Source: Agromyces rhizosphaerae
GTDB taxonomy: Bacteria > Actinomycetota > Actinomycetes > Actinomycetales > Microbacteriaceae
Direction of reading: 5' to 3'
Assembly (NCBI RefSeq): GCF_027925245.1
Contig: NZ_BSDP01000001.1
Location: 3,534,001 to 3,598,000 of the forward strand
DNA length: 64,000 bases
Below are positions 35,352 to 44,214 of this stretch, piece by piece. The notes beneath the pieces are model-generated. The model was not told the origin of the DNA. It saw only the letters and a program-made list of their open reading frames with translations, and searched no databases. The position numbers and the translations under genes were made by a program. Numbering within the stretch: the stretch's first letter is position 1; every line of letters begins with the position of its first letter.

Positions 35352-36374
35352 CTACTCGGTCGCGCGGGCGCGGCTCGGCTGCACGCGCGTCGGCTCGCCC
35401 GGCATCTTCGGGAACTCGGGCGGGAACGGCAGCTCGCCGAGCCCGTCCTCGAGGTCGCGCGCCCACCACTCGAGCAGGGTGTCGATGCCGGCCGCGTGCT
35501 CGTGCATGTCGGCCCACGGATCGCCGACCTCGCGGAGCCGGTCGGGCACGGTGCGCACGGTGAAGGCGCCCGGGTCGACGCCCTCGAGCTCGTCCCAGGT
35601 CACCGGGCACGAGACGGTGGCGGTGGGCAGCGCCCGGGGGCTGTACGCCCCGGCCATGGTGCGGTCGCGGTTGGCCTGGTTGAAGTCGAGGAAGACGCGT
35701 TCGCCGCGCTCCTCCTTCCACCACGCGGTCGTGACCTCCTCGGGCATCCGCCGCTCGAGTTCGCGCGAGACCGCGATGACCGCGTGCCGCACGTCGAGGA
35801 ACTCGTGCTCCGGCCGGATCGGCGCGAACACGTGGATGCCGCGGTTGCCCGACGTCTTGGCGAACGCGGTGAGCCCCGCCTCGGCGAGCACCTCGCGCAG
35901 CGCGAGCGCCACCGGCACCGCGTCGTCGAAGTCGGTGCCGGGCTGCGGATCGAGGTCCACGCGCAGCTGGTCGGGCTCGTCGCTGTGCTCGGCCCGCGAG
36001 GCCCACGGGTGGAACACGACCGTGTTCATCTGCGCGGCCCAGACCGCGGCGGCCGGTTCATCGATCACGAGCTGCGGATGCGACCTGCCGCTCGGATACG
36101 TGACCGGCACCGCCCGCACGTAGTCGGGCGCCCCGCGCGGCGGGTTCTTCGAGAAGAACTGCTCGCCGTCGATGCCGCCCGGGAAGCGCTGGAGCGAGAC
36201 CGGCCGGTCGCCGTTCGCGGCGACGAACGGGGTGCCCACCTCGACGAGGTAATTCGCGAGGTCGAGCTTCGTGATGCCCGCCTCGGGCCAGATCACGCGA
36301 TCGGGACTGGAGACCCGCACCTCGCGGTCACCCGACGGCCCGGGGACCGTCACCATCACCGCATCCTTGCCCAC
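35352..36374 (-). CDS. NHEJ-type polymerase/primase domain (LigD PolDom) protein
   Basis: The 340-residue protein is a stand-alone polymerase domain related to LigD, which fills gaps in DNA end joining. The catalytic carboxylates are visible: LRVDLDPQPG (Asp140, Asp142) and VFLDFNQ (Asp230). The nucleotide-contact KTSGNRGIHVF and NTVVFHPWASR (His122) are also intact. No ligase or nuclease domain is attached. A separate ATP-dependent ligase lies at 40797-41849, matching the mycobacterial Rv3730c/LigC pair. GTG at 36374 is 7 nt from TATGCT, favouring it over the ATG at 36386 within the promoter. Confidence 0.88.
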   Translation of the reverse strand: MGKDAVMVTVPGPSGDREVRVSSPDRVIWPEAGITKLDLANYLVEVGTPFVAANGDRPVSLQRFPGGIDGEQFFSKNPPRGAPDYVRAVPVTYPSGRSHPQLVIDEPAAAVWAAQMNTVVFHPWASRAEHSDEPDQLRVDLDPQPGTDFDDAVPVALALREVLAEAGLTAFAKTSGNRGIHVFAPIRPEHEFLDVRHAVIAVSRELERRMPEEVTTAWWKEERGERVFLDFNQANRDRTMAGAYSPRALPTATVSCPVTWDELEGVDPGAFTVRTVPDRLREVGDPWADMHEHAAGIDTLLEWWARDLEDGLGELPFPPEFPKMPGEPTRVQPSRARATE

Positions 36375-36381
36375 GCGCGCC

Positions 36382-36387
36382 AGCATA
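36382..36387 (-). promoter_or_regulatory. -10 hexamer TATGCT, leaderless start at 36374
   Basis: Minus-strand TATGCT plus 7 nt plus GTG of the polymerase-domain gene. The hexamer overlaps the upstream in-frame ATG (36386), which argues against that start. Confidence 0.58.
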
Positions 36388-36481
36388 GCCGCGCCCGCCC
36401 TCGTCGATCGGCCCGCGCCCAGCAGACACCCAGCGGAGCCACACCCCGTCCACGGCGCACGCGGATACGCTGGGCTGGGAG

Positions 36482-37171
36482 GTGGTCGACCTGAGGATCA
36501 TCAGCTACAACCTGCGCAAGCACGCGGCCATCGGCGAGCTCACCGAGCTCGCCGAATCGAACGACGTCGACGTCATGTGCCTGCAGGAGTGCGACACCGA
36601 CGACCTGGCCGACGAGGTCGCCCACCTGAAGCTCGTCGACGCGACCACTACCAACCGGCTCGGCCTCGCCCTCTACGCGCGCGACGACCGCTACACGGTG
36701 CGAGACACGAAGATGTTCAGCATGCACCGGTCGCTCCACGACCGCGTCCTCTCCCCCGCGCACGAGCGGCTCCTCGCCGCGCGCCTCCACGACGAGGCGG
36801 TCGGCCACGACGTGCTCGTGGGCTCCTTCCACGCCGCGCCGCTCACGGCGTCGAACCGGGTGCGCCGCAAGCAGATCACCGCCGCGCACGAGGGGATGCG
36901 CTCGCTCGGCCACGACGTGCCCGCCGTCATGGTCGGCGACTTCAACTACCCGTGGTTCGTCAACGGGCTCGAGCGCCACGTCAACTCGACCGGCTACGAC
37001 CTGCTCCGCAGCACGGAGCCGACCTACTTCCGGTACCGCTTCTTCTCGGGCTACTTCGACTTCGTCACCTCGACGGGCGTGCAGATCGACCGCGTCGACG
37101 TGCTGCCCGCCGGGGCATCCGATCACCGCCCCATCCGCCTCGCGGCGCACGCGCACCAGCACGCGACCTGA
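36482..37171 (+). CDS. Endonuclease/exonuclease/phosphatase-fold hydrolase
   Basis: The 229-residue protein has the EEP fold: LRIISYNLRKHA (motif 1), DVMCLQECDTDDL (metal Glu), VLVGSFHAAP, PAVMVGDFNYPWF (GDFN) and ASDHRPIRL (catalytic SDH). The fold covers nucleases, phosphodiesterases and lipid phosphatases, and the substrate is not evident. No signal peptide is seen. A TACGCT hexamer lies about 10 nt upstream of the GTG. It is flanked by DNA repair-related genes (polymerase domain, SRAP), so a nuclease role is plausible. Confidence 0.85.
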   Translation: MVDLRIISYNLRKHAAIGELTELAESNDVDVMCLQECDTDDLADEVAHLKLVDATTTNRLGLALYARDDRYTVRDTKMFSMHRSLHDRVLSPAHERLLAARLHDEAVGHDVLVGSFHAAPLTASNRVRRKQITAAHEGMRSLGHDVPAVMVGDFNYPWFVNGLERHVNSTGYDLLRSTEPTYFRYRFFSGYFDFVTSTGVQIDRVDVLPAGASDHRPIRLAAHAHQHAT

Positions 37172-37189
37172 TCCGCGCGCGGGACGTGC

Positions 37190-37894
37190 TCAGGCCTCGA
37201 GCGGCTCGATCAGCGTCGCATCCGACGGGTCGACCGTGCGCGAGTTGTTGACCCTTCGGTCGACCTCGTACGACCTGATGGTCGTGGCGACCTGGTCGGA
37301 CACGGCGCCGAGCTGCTCGACCAGCTCCAGCCGGCCCGCCTCGTCGAGCTTCGCCGAGCTGAGCCACGGCGCGTCCCAGTCGGGCAGGAGGAACGCCGGC
37401 ATGCGGTCGTGCACCTCGCCCGAGGCGTCCTTCGCCGCCCGCGTGATGATCGCGGCCGACACCTGCCACTCGTCGTCGACCTTGCGCGCGGTCGCGATGC
37501 CGGCCGCGGCGAGCAGGCCGTCGCCGTGCAGGAAGTGCGGCTGCTTGTCGCCGGGCTTCCCCGTCCATTCGTAGTAGCCGCGCATCGGCACGATGCAGCG
37601 CGACGACGCGAACGCGCCCTTCCAGAGCCCGTTCGTCGCGATCGTCTCGATGCGGGCGTTGAACTGCGGGCGCTTGGAGTCGCGGAGGAACGACGGATGG
37701 AAGTCCCACCTGGCGGGCTCGACCGTGCGGCGCACCTCGCCGGTCGCGCGATCGTGCCGCTCGCGGATGATCGGGATCACGTCGGTCGGCGCGATCGAGT
37801 ACGAGGGCGTCCAGTCTCGGAAGTCGTTGCCGTCGAGCACGAAGGCCTCGATGAGGTCGTTGGTCTCGTCGTCCATGGCGAATCGTCCGCACAT
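37190..37894 (-). CDS. SRAP-domain protein (HMCES/YedK family)
   Basis: SRAP proteins shield abasic sites in single-stranded DNA by forming a covalent thiazolidine with Cys2. The 234-residue protein begins MCGRFAMDDE with Cys2 exposed after Met removal. Other family pieces are YSIAPTDVIPII, FNARIETIA, SRCIVPMRGYYEW and DRMPAFLL. All key residues appear intact. CAGACT lies 6 nt upstream of the ATG, so the mRNA is probably leaderless. It fits a DNA-repair neighbourhood with the polymerase-domain and ligase genes. Confidence 0.93.
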   Translation of the reverse strand: MCGRFAMDDETNDLIEAFVLDGNDFRDWTPSYSIAPTDVIPIIRERHDRATGEVRRTVEPARWDFHPSFLRDSKRPQFNARIETIATNGLWKGAFASSRCIVPMRGYYEWTGKPGDKQPHFLHGDGLLAAAGIATARKVDDEWQVSAAIITRAAKDASGEVHDRMPAFLLPDWDAPWLSSAKLDEAGRLELVEQLGAVSDQVATTIRSYEVDRRVNNSRTVDPSDATLIEPLEA

Positions 37895-38021
37895 GGCTCC
37901 AGTCTGCACCCGGGCACCGACACCGAGGCGACGTCACGCGCGTGCAACGGCCGTGCGATAGCCTCCCGGCAGCGATGCGCCCACGCGCATCCGATTCGCC
38001 ACCCCTGGAGGACCTGCCCGG

Positions 38022-39545
38022 ATGCGACGAGCCAGCCTGCAGGTACTCGGCGTGATCGCCGCGACGGCGGTGCTCGCCGGGGCGCTCCTCGCCTGGGCGC
38101 TGGCGACGCCGGGCTATCGCGGACCCGACGAGCCGCAGCACGTGTCGACGGCGCTGCGCCTCGCGACCGGCGGCGGGTACCCCGACCCGGTGTCGACCCG
38201 GATCGACGACGGGGTCCGCGGCTCGTACGAGTGGCTCGGGTTCCCCAGCGCGTCGACGATCTTCGACAACGGCGAACCCGTCGGCCCGAACGAGGCGGAG
38301 TCGCTGCCGTCGACCGGCGAGCTGCGCGCGGCGGGCGGGCCGTACCCGGACGAGGGGCTGCTCGACCAGATGACGCAGCATCCGCCCGGCTACTCGGCGT
38401 ACCTCGCCACCTGGGTGCAGGTCTTCGGCCTCGACGACGCCCCGGTGAACACGCTGCTGCTGGTGCTGCGCCTCGCGTCGGCGCTGCTGCTCCTGCCGAT
38501 CCCCTGGCTGATCGCGGCCACCGTGCGCACGCTCGGGATGTCGCCGACCGCGCAGGTCGTCGGCGCGTTCCTGCCTGCGGCATGGATCCAGTTCGTGCAC
38601 ATCGGCGGCGTGGTGAACAACGGCACGCTGCTGGCGCTCGCGGCGAGCGTGTACGTCTGGCTGCTCGTGCGCGTGCTGGGCGGCGATCTCAGGGTCGTCA
38701 CCGCGCTCGGCGTCGGCGCCGCACTGGCCGTGGCCCTGCTCACCAAGGGCTTCGCGCTGGCGCTGGTTCCGCTCGGGCCGTTCGCGTACGTCGTGGCCGC
38801 CCGGCGTCACGGCCGGGGCGCGTGGATCGGCATGGCGGTCGCCGCCGTCACCGCGACGGTGGGCCTCGCGTGGTGGATCCGGAACCTCGTGGTCTTCGGG
38901 ACACTGCAGCCGACCGGATCGAGCGGCAGCCCGGCCCCCGCCGTGGAGGCGGATGCCCTGCTGGAGTGGGCGCCGCGGTTCCTCCGGGCGCTCTCCGGCT
39001 CGATGTGGATGAATCTCGGCTGGCTCGAGACGCCGATCGTGCCCGGTGCGCTGCACCTCGCGGCGAGCCTGCTGGTGCTCGCCGGCCTGGTGCTCGGGTC
39101 GTGGCGCCTGCGGCGGGGAGTCGCGGAACTCGTCGTGCTCCACTGCGCCTGGCTCCTGCCGGTCTGCGTGTTCGCGCTCGGCAGCGCGCGGAGCTACCTC
39201 GTGAGCGGCAGCGTCGTCGCCGCGCAGGGCCGTTACCTGCACATGGCCGTGCTCGCACTGGCGGTGCTGCTGGCGGCCGCGCTCGCGCGTCCCCGCTGGT
39301 TCGCACTCGCCGCCCCCGCCGTCGCCGTGGTGAGCGTGGTCGCCGGGCTCGCGTACGGTCTCCGCCACTTCTGGGACCCGGCGACGCCCGCGACCGTCGC
39401 GAGCTGGTGGCCGGGCGGCGCGGCGATGCTCGTGGCATCCGCCGCCCTGCTCCTCACCGGACTCGCACTCGGCCTGCTCGCGGGCGCCCGCATCGTGCGC
39501 GCGCCGCAGCTCGAGCTGGTCGCACCGGCACCCGCGCGCCACTGA
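38022..39545 (+). CDS. DUF2142-like polytopic membrane protein (GT-C-like)
   Basis: The 507-residue protein has about ten membrane helices. The first extracytoplasmic loop carries GYRGPDEPQHVSTALRLA, the Asp-Glu...His motif typical of DUF2142 proteins that resemble GT-C glycosyltransferases using polyprenyl-phosphate sugars. A further loop has DQMTQHPPGYSAY. Function is not established and no polysaccharide cluster surrounds it. GGAGG 10 nt before the ATG marks the start. A strong bidirectional terminator follows. Confidence 0.72.
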   Translation: MRRASLQVLGVIAATAVLAGALLAWALATPGYRGPDEPQHVSTALRLATGGGYPDPVSTRIDDGVRGSYEWLGFPSASTIFDNGEPVGPNEAESLPSTGELRAAGGPYPDEGLLDQMTQHPPGYSAYLATWVQVFGLDDAPVNTLLLVLRLASALLLLPIPWLIAATVRTLGMSPTAQVVGAFLPAAWIQFVHIGGVVNNGTLLALAASVYVWLLVRVLGGDLRVVTALGVGAALAVALLTKGFALALVPLGPFAYVVAARRHGRGAWIGMAVAAVTATVGLAWWIRNLVVFGTLQPTGSSGSPAPAVEADALLEWAPRFLRALSGSMWMNLGWLETPIVPGALHLAASLLVLAGLVLGSWRLRRGVAELVVLHCAWLLPVCVFALGSARSYLVSGSVVAAQGRYLHMAVLALAVLLAAALARPRWFALAAPAVAVVSVVAGLAYGLRHFWDPATPATVASWWPGGAAMLVASAALLLTGLALGLLAGARIVRAPQLELVAPAPARH

Positions 39546-39580
39546 CCCGGCACGGCCCGGCGCACGACCGCAGACCCCGA

Positions 39581-39609
39581 ACGGCCCGGCGGAAGCTCCG
39601 CCGGGCCGT
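39581..39609. terminator. Perfect 13-bp hairpin between convergent genes
   Basis: ACGGCCCGGCGGA (39581-39593) pairs exactly with TCCGCCGGGCCGT (39597-39609) around a 3-nt loop, followed by TCGTTC. It lies between the DUF2142-like gene and the convergent transglycosylase paralogue, so it likely ends both transcripts. Confidence 0.8.
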
Positions 39610-39627
39610 TCGTTCACGTGGTGCGGG

Positions 39628-40560
<933 letters not shown>

Positions 40561-40586
40561 ACGGTCTTCGCTTCGGGAAACCTCAT

Positions 40587-40603
40587 GAATGCACAGTGCA
40601 TTC
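40587..40603. promoter_or_regulatory. Palindrome upstream of transglycosylase paralogue 2
   Basis: GAATGCAC and GTGCATTC (40587-40594, 40596-40603) are exact inverses around one base. It sits in a relatively AT-rich region of 236 nt between this gene and the divergent DNA ligase. It could be an operator or a leader hairpin; no riboswitch consensus was recognised. Confidence 0.55.
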
Positions 40604-40796
40604 GGTTTCGGTTTGGTAACGATTGAGGTATTCAGGCGTACAAGTCGGGGACTCTGCCAGCCGAATCTGGGAGAAACCTCAATTTTGAGACGATTCAGTC
40701 GGCGTGTCGCCGCTTCGGGGCATCCGCCGCGCGCCGCGATCGGCATGGTCGTGCGGATCGCTGGGGATGTCGGCCGGTCGCTGGAAGAATGCCGAC

Positions 40797-41849
40797 ATGG
40801 CCGATTCCGCCCGCTCGATCGCCCCCATGCTCGCGAAATCGGTCGAGCAGGTGCCGGACGCCGACGCCATCGCGGGCGGGTACTCGTACGAGCCGAAGTG
40901 GGACGGCTTCCGCGGCATCGTGCGCGTCTCGGGCGGCGAGGTCGAGATCGGCAGCCGCGGGTCGAAGCCGCTGACCCGGTACTTCCCCGAGCTCGTCGAG
41001 GCGTTCGCGCGCGAGCTGCCCGAGGGGTGCGTGGTCGACGGCGAGATCGTGGTGCGCTCGGGTTCCGCGGGCGACGAGCGGCTCGACTGGGAGGCGCTCG
41101 GCCAGCGCATCCACCCCGCCGACAGCCGGGTGCGCAGGCTCGCCGCCGAGACGCCCGCCTCGTTCGTCGCGTTCGACCTGCTGGAGCTGGGCGACGAGTC
41201 GCTCGTCGACCTGCCGTTCCGCGAGCGGCGGGCGCGGCTCGAGGAGGCCCTCGGCGATGCTCCCCCGCCCGTGCACGTCACGCGCGTCACGACCGACGCC
41301 GACCTCGCGCGCACCTGGCTCGAGCGCTTCGAGGGCGCCGGGCTCGACGGCGTGATCGCCAAGCCGCTCGAGGGCGCGTACCTGCCGAACAAGCGCGCCA
41401 TGCTGAAGATCAAGCACAAGCGCACGGCCGACGTGGTGCTCGTCGGCTACCGCGTGCACAAGTCGGGTACGGGCGTCGGCTCCCTGCTGCTCGGGCTCTA
41501 CGACGACACGGGCGAGCTGCGCATGGTCGGCGGGTCGTCGGCGTTCACCGACGCCAGGCGCCGGGAGCTCATCGACGAGCTCGAGCCGCTCGTCGTGCGC
41601 GAGGACTCGGGCGAGGTGGCCGGCGCCGAGACCGAGCGCAGCCGGTTCTCCTCGGGCAAGGACACCTCGTTCGTGCCGCTGCGCCCCGAGCGCGTGCTCG
41701 AGGTCGGCTACGACCAGATGGAGGGGTGGCGCTTCCGCCACACCGTGCGGTTCCTGCGCTGGCGGCCCGACCGCGACGCCGAGTCGTGCCGCTTCGAGCA
41801 GCTCGAGGTGCCCGCCGCCTACGACCTCAGCGCCGTGCTCGAGCGCTGA
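40797..41849 (+). CDS. ATP-dependent DNA ligase (LigC-like)
   Basis: The 350-residue ligase has an adenylation domain with the active-site Lys34 in YEPKWDGFRG. Motif III is VAFDLLEL, motif IV LDGVIAKPL, and motif V MLKIKHKRTADVVLVGY. An OB domain with LRWRPDRDAESC closes it. It is a stand-alone ligase of the LigC type. With the separate polymerase-domain protein at 35352-36374 it may form a split LigD-like repair system. No Ku gene is seen in the window. The AAGAAT six nucleotides before the ATG may be its -10 element. Confidence 0.93.
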   Translation: MADSARSIAPMLAKSVEQVPDADAIAGGYSYEPKWDGFRGIVRVSGGEVEIGSRGSKPLTRYFPELVEAFARELPEGCVVDGEIVVRSGSAGDERLDWEALGQRIHPADSRVRRLAAETPASFVAFDLLELGDESLVDLPFRERRARLEEALGDAPPPVHVTRVTTDADLARTWLERFEGAGLDGVIAKPLEGAYLPNKRAMLKIKHKRTADVVLVGYRVHKSGTGVGSLLLGLYDDTGELRMVGGSSAFTDARRRELIDELEPLVVREDSGEVAGAETERSRFSSGKDTSFVPLRPERVLEVGYDQMEGWRFRHTVRFLRWRPDRDAESCRFEQLEVPAAYDLSAVLER

Positions 41850-41875
41850 GTCGAGCGTCGCCGCGAGGCATCCGC

Positions 41876-42154
41876 TCAGGCCGACAGCGACGCGTAGCGC
41901 TTCTCGGCGCGGGCGCGGGCCTTCGCGGCCTCGACCTCGCGGTCCTTGGGCGGTGCGTTCGTGACCAGGTCGTCGAGCAGGTGGCGCGTCGCGTGGGCGA
42001 CCTCGGCGACGGCGCGGTCGAACGCCTCCTGGTTGGCCTTCGAGGGCTTCGTCGAGCCGCTCACCTTGCGCACGTACTGGAGCGCGGCGGCGGTCACCTC
42101 GTCATCGGTGGCGGCGGGCTCGAAGTTGTGGAGCTGGTGGATGTTCCGGCACAT
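41876..42154 (-). CDS. DUF2277 family protein
   Basis: The 92-residue protein starts MCRNIHQLHNFEPAATDDEV, the conserved opening of DUF2277, and continues AALQYVRKVSGSTKPSKANQEAFDRAV. Function is unknown; the invariant Cys2, Arg3 and His positions are present. TACCCT lies 6 nt before the ATG, fitting the leaderless pattern. It ends 24 nt before the convergent ligase stop, with CGGATGCC directly after its stop codon. Confidence 0.87.
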   Translation of the reverse strand: MCRNIHQLHNFEPAATDDEVTAAALQYVRKVSGSTKPSKANQEAFDRAVAEVAHATRHLLDDLVTNAPPKDREVEAAKARARAEKRYASLSA

Positions 42155-42160
42155 GCTGCG

Positions 42161-42166
42161 AGGGTA
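42161..42166 (-). promoter_or_regulatory. -10 hexamer TACCCT, leaderless start at 42154
   Basis: Minus-strand TACCCT plus 6 nt plus ATG of the DUF2277 gene. Confidence 0.5.
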
Positions 42167-42199
42167 CGCCGGGCGACGGCGGGCGGGAAGCGGCCCCGG

Positions 42200-42664
42200 T
42201 CAGGCGTCCGGCCGCACGGCCGGGGCGACCGGTTCGCAGATCACGAGCGGGATGTCACGGGTCGTGCGCTTCCGATAGTGCTCGTAGCCGGGGTAGGCGG
42301 CCGCGACCGTCGGCCAGAGGGCGGCCTTCTCGTCGGGGCTCGCGGTGCGGGCCCGATAGCGGCGCGTGCCCGCCCGGGTCGTGAGTTCGACGTCGGGATG
42401 CGCGACGAGGTTGAGGTACCAGGCCGGATGCCGGTCGGACCCGCCGCGCGAGGCGACGAGCACCACGCGGTCGTCCTCGTGCACGGGCGCCGTGAGCAGG
42501 CACGCGCGAGGCCGGCCGGTGCGGCGCCCGACGGTGTGCAGCTCCACGGTCGGCATGCGGCCGATGCGCCAGCCGAGGCGTCCGCCGCTGAGCCGGATCG
42601 CGGCCCGGTGCAGCCCGTTCATGGCGCGGAGCAGTCCGTCGCCGTACATCCCGTCCCGGGCCAT
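42200..42664 (-). CDS. Deazaflavin-dependent nitroreductase family protein (DDN-like)
   Basis: The 154-residue protein matches the split-barrel F420-binding DDN family. ELHTVGRRTGRPRACLLTAPV and VVLVASRGGSDRHPAWYLNLVAHPDVELTT are the characteristic stretches, with RYRARTASPDEKAALWPTV and YEHYRKRTTRDIPLVICEPV after them. Such proteins use reduced F420 to reduce diverse organic molecules; the substrate is unknown. It lies 7 nt downstream of the thioredoxin gene and is probably co-expressed with it. Confidence 0.88.
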   Translation of the reverse strand: MARDGMYGDGLLRAMNGLHRAAIRLSGGRLGWRIGRMPTVELHTVGRRTGRPRACLLTAPVHEDDRVVLVASRGGSDRHPAWYLNLVAHPDVELTTRAGTRRYRARTASPDEKAALWPTVAAAYPGYEHYRKRTTRDIPLVICEPVAPAVRPDA

Positions 42665-42671
42665 GACGCGC

Positions 42672-43106
42672 CTACGCGGGCAGCGCGGCGTCCACCCAGC
42701 CGCGCAACTGGGCGGCGGGAAGTGCGCCGACCTGGCGCGAGACCTCGCGCCCGCCCTCGTAGAGGAGGAGCGTCGGAATGCTCTGGATGCCGTGCGCCCG
42801 TGAGACGCGGGGCGAGGTGTCGGAGTTCACCTTCACCACCTTCAGGCGCCCCGCGAAGTCGCGCGAGAACTGCTCGACCACGGGCGAGACCATGCGGCAC
42901 GGCCCGCACCACGGCGCCCACACGTCGACCAGCACCGGGAGCGTGCTCTCGACCACGGCGGCGTGGAAGGTGGCGTCGTCGGCCTCGACGAACCACGGCA
43001 GGTCGGCGTGGCACGAGGCGCAGCGCACCCGTCCGCGCTTCGCCTGCGGCACCCGGTTGCGCGTGCCGCAGCTCGGGCAGGTGACGATCGATGCGGCGGC
43101 CGCCAT
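42672..43106 (-). CDS. Thioredoxin with N-terminal zinc ribbon (Trx2 type)
   Basis: The 144-residue protein has an N-terminal CXXC zinc ribbon (Cys10, Cys13, Cys29, Cys32) and a thioredoxin domain with WAPWCGPC (Cys67, Cys70). The cis-Pro region SIPTLLLYEGG is intact. This is the Trx2-type, a cytoplasmic disulfide reductase linked to oxidative stress responses in E. coli. GAGGGGAG precedes the ATG at 43106. The next gene is an F420-dependent reductase, which suggests redox coupling. Confidence 0.92.
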   Translation of the reverse strand: MAAAASIVTCPSCGTRNRVPQAKRGRVRCASCHADLPWFVEADDATFHAAVVESTLPVLVDVWAPWCGPCRMVSPVVEQFSRDFAGRLKVVKVNSDTSPRVSRAHGIQSIPTLLLYEGGREVSRQVGALPAAQLRGWVDAALPA

Positions 43107-43210
43107 CTCGACTCCCCTCGTCGTGTGCTGTGTTCGATTCTCGCGCACCCGCGGGCGTCGGCGGGCGGGCGTAGCGTGCGTGGCATCCGCTCGACCCTCA
43201 CGGAGGATGC

Positions 43211-43609
43211 ATGACCCGATACGTCATCGACGCCGGCGCGGCGATTCGCCTCGCTGGCGAGGACCTCGCGTCCGCGCCCGCGCACGAGTTGCTCGCACCG
43301 ACGCTGCTGCGCTCGCAGACGCTGTCGATGCTGCACGAGGCGGTGCACCGCGGCGAGCTCCGCTCCGGTGCCGCGCTCGACCGACTCGGCCGCATCAAGC
43401 GCATGCCGATCCGGCTGCTCGGCGACGCGGTGCTGCGCAAGCGCGCCTGGGAACTCGCGGACGCCCTGGGCTGGGCCTCCACCTACGACGCCGAGTACCT
43501 CGCGCTGACGCAGCTGCAGGCCGATGCGTTCATCACGACCGACCGGCGCCTCGCCGAGCGGGCGCGCGGCACGGTCGAGGTGGCGGGGTTCGAGACGCTG
43601 CTCGGGTAG
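43211..43609 (+). CDS. PIN-domain protein (VapC-like)
   Basis: The 132-residue protein carries the four PIN acidic residues: Asp7 in YVIDAGAA, Glu43 in LHEAVHRGE, Asp93 in TYDAEYLAL and Asp111 in ITTDRRL. PIN proteins are Mg-dependent ribonucleases, often toxins of VapBC pairs. No antitoxin-like gene is recognised upstream in the 104-nt gap or downstream, so it looks solitary. Cognate target RNA is unknown. GGAGG 5 nt before the ATG fixes the start. Confidence 0.85.
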   Translation: MTRYVIDAGAAIRLAGEDLASAPAHELLAPTLLRSQTLSMLHEAVHRGELRSGAALDRLGRIKRMPIRLLGDAVLRKRAWELADALGWASTYDAEYLALTQLQADAFITTDRRLAERARGTVEVAGFETLLG

Positions 43610-43642
43610 CCGGCGGGCGGGCGCCCGGCCCGTGGCATCCGC

Positions 43643-44146
43643 TCAGCCCTGGTCGCAGTTGGCGAGGTCGGTCTCGGCGAGGGGCTCGCCCTCGGGAATG
43701 AGGTAGGCGACCCAGAGCACGACGTCGTCGCCGCGCTCGTTGCGACCCTCGTGCACGTAGTCCGGCCCCTCGACGATGAGGTCCCCCTCGACGTAGGTGG
43801 CCACGCCGTCCGGGTGCGTCGGAGCGTAGTGGGTGAGCTCGCCCGCCTCGACCACCGCGATGAGGTACCCGTGATGGCAGTGCTCGCCCGTGGTCGCGCC
43901 CGCGGCGATGCGCACCCTCGTGAAGGTGGCGCCGACGCCGGGGTCGCCGTTGACCTCGATCTGCACCGGGCCGTCCTGCACGCCCTCGGCGACCGGCGTC
44001 GCCTCGATCGGCGCGTCGCTCGCGACCGGCGACGCCATCGGGGACGGCGCGAGGACGGTGTCGGCCGCGCATCCGGCGACGCCGAGCAGCATCGCGCAGC
44101 CCGCGACGGCGACGACGATGCGGTGGAGGCTCCCCCCGGTGCCCAT
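43643..44146 (-). CDS. Cupin-domain lipoprotein
   Basis: The 167-residue protein has a lipoprotein signal with lipobox VAGC (Cys26) after a hydrophobic run, then a Pro/Ser/Ala spacer and a cupin domain. Metal-binding His residues lie in GEHCHHGYLIAVVEAGEL, and DYVHEGRNERGDD gives another His. The fold suggests sensing or an enzymatic role on the outer membrane face; the function is unknown. TACGGT lies 6 nt before the ATG at 44146. Confidence 0.8.
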   Translation of the reverse strand: MGTGGSLHRIVVAVAGCAMLLGVAGCAADTVLAPSPMASPVASDAPIEATPVAEGVQDGPVQIEVNGDPGVGATFTRVRIAAGATTGEHCHHGYLIAVVEAGELTHYAPTHPDGVATYVEGDLIVEGPDYVHEGRNERGDDVVLWVAYLIPEGEPLAETDLANCDQG

Positions 44147-44152
44147 GGCGGC

Positions 44153-44158
44153 ACCGTA
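44153..44158 (-). promoter_or_regulatory. -10 hexamer TACGGT, leaderless start at 44146
   Basis: Minus-strand TACGGT plus 6 nt plus ATG of the cupin lipoprotein gene. Confidence 0.5.
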
Positions 44159-44214
44159 GCGCGAGTGCGACCGCGCGCGCCACCGTGTCACCACTCAGGC
44201 GTCGCGCACGCGAG

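Noticed and set aside
37065..39617. An 850-codon minus-strand frame across the SRAP and DUF2142-like genes
   Set aside because: Low-complexity shadow frame; the SRAP and membrane-protein frames have family motifs.
40561..40796. A c-di-AMP riboswitch or MtrA box upstream of the second transglycosylase gene
   Set aside because: No consensus stretch for the riboswitch, and only a single GTAAC is seen where MtrA sites are usually paired.
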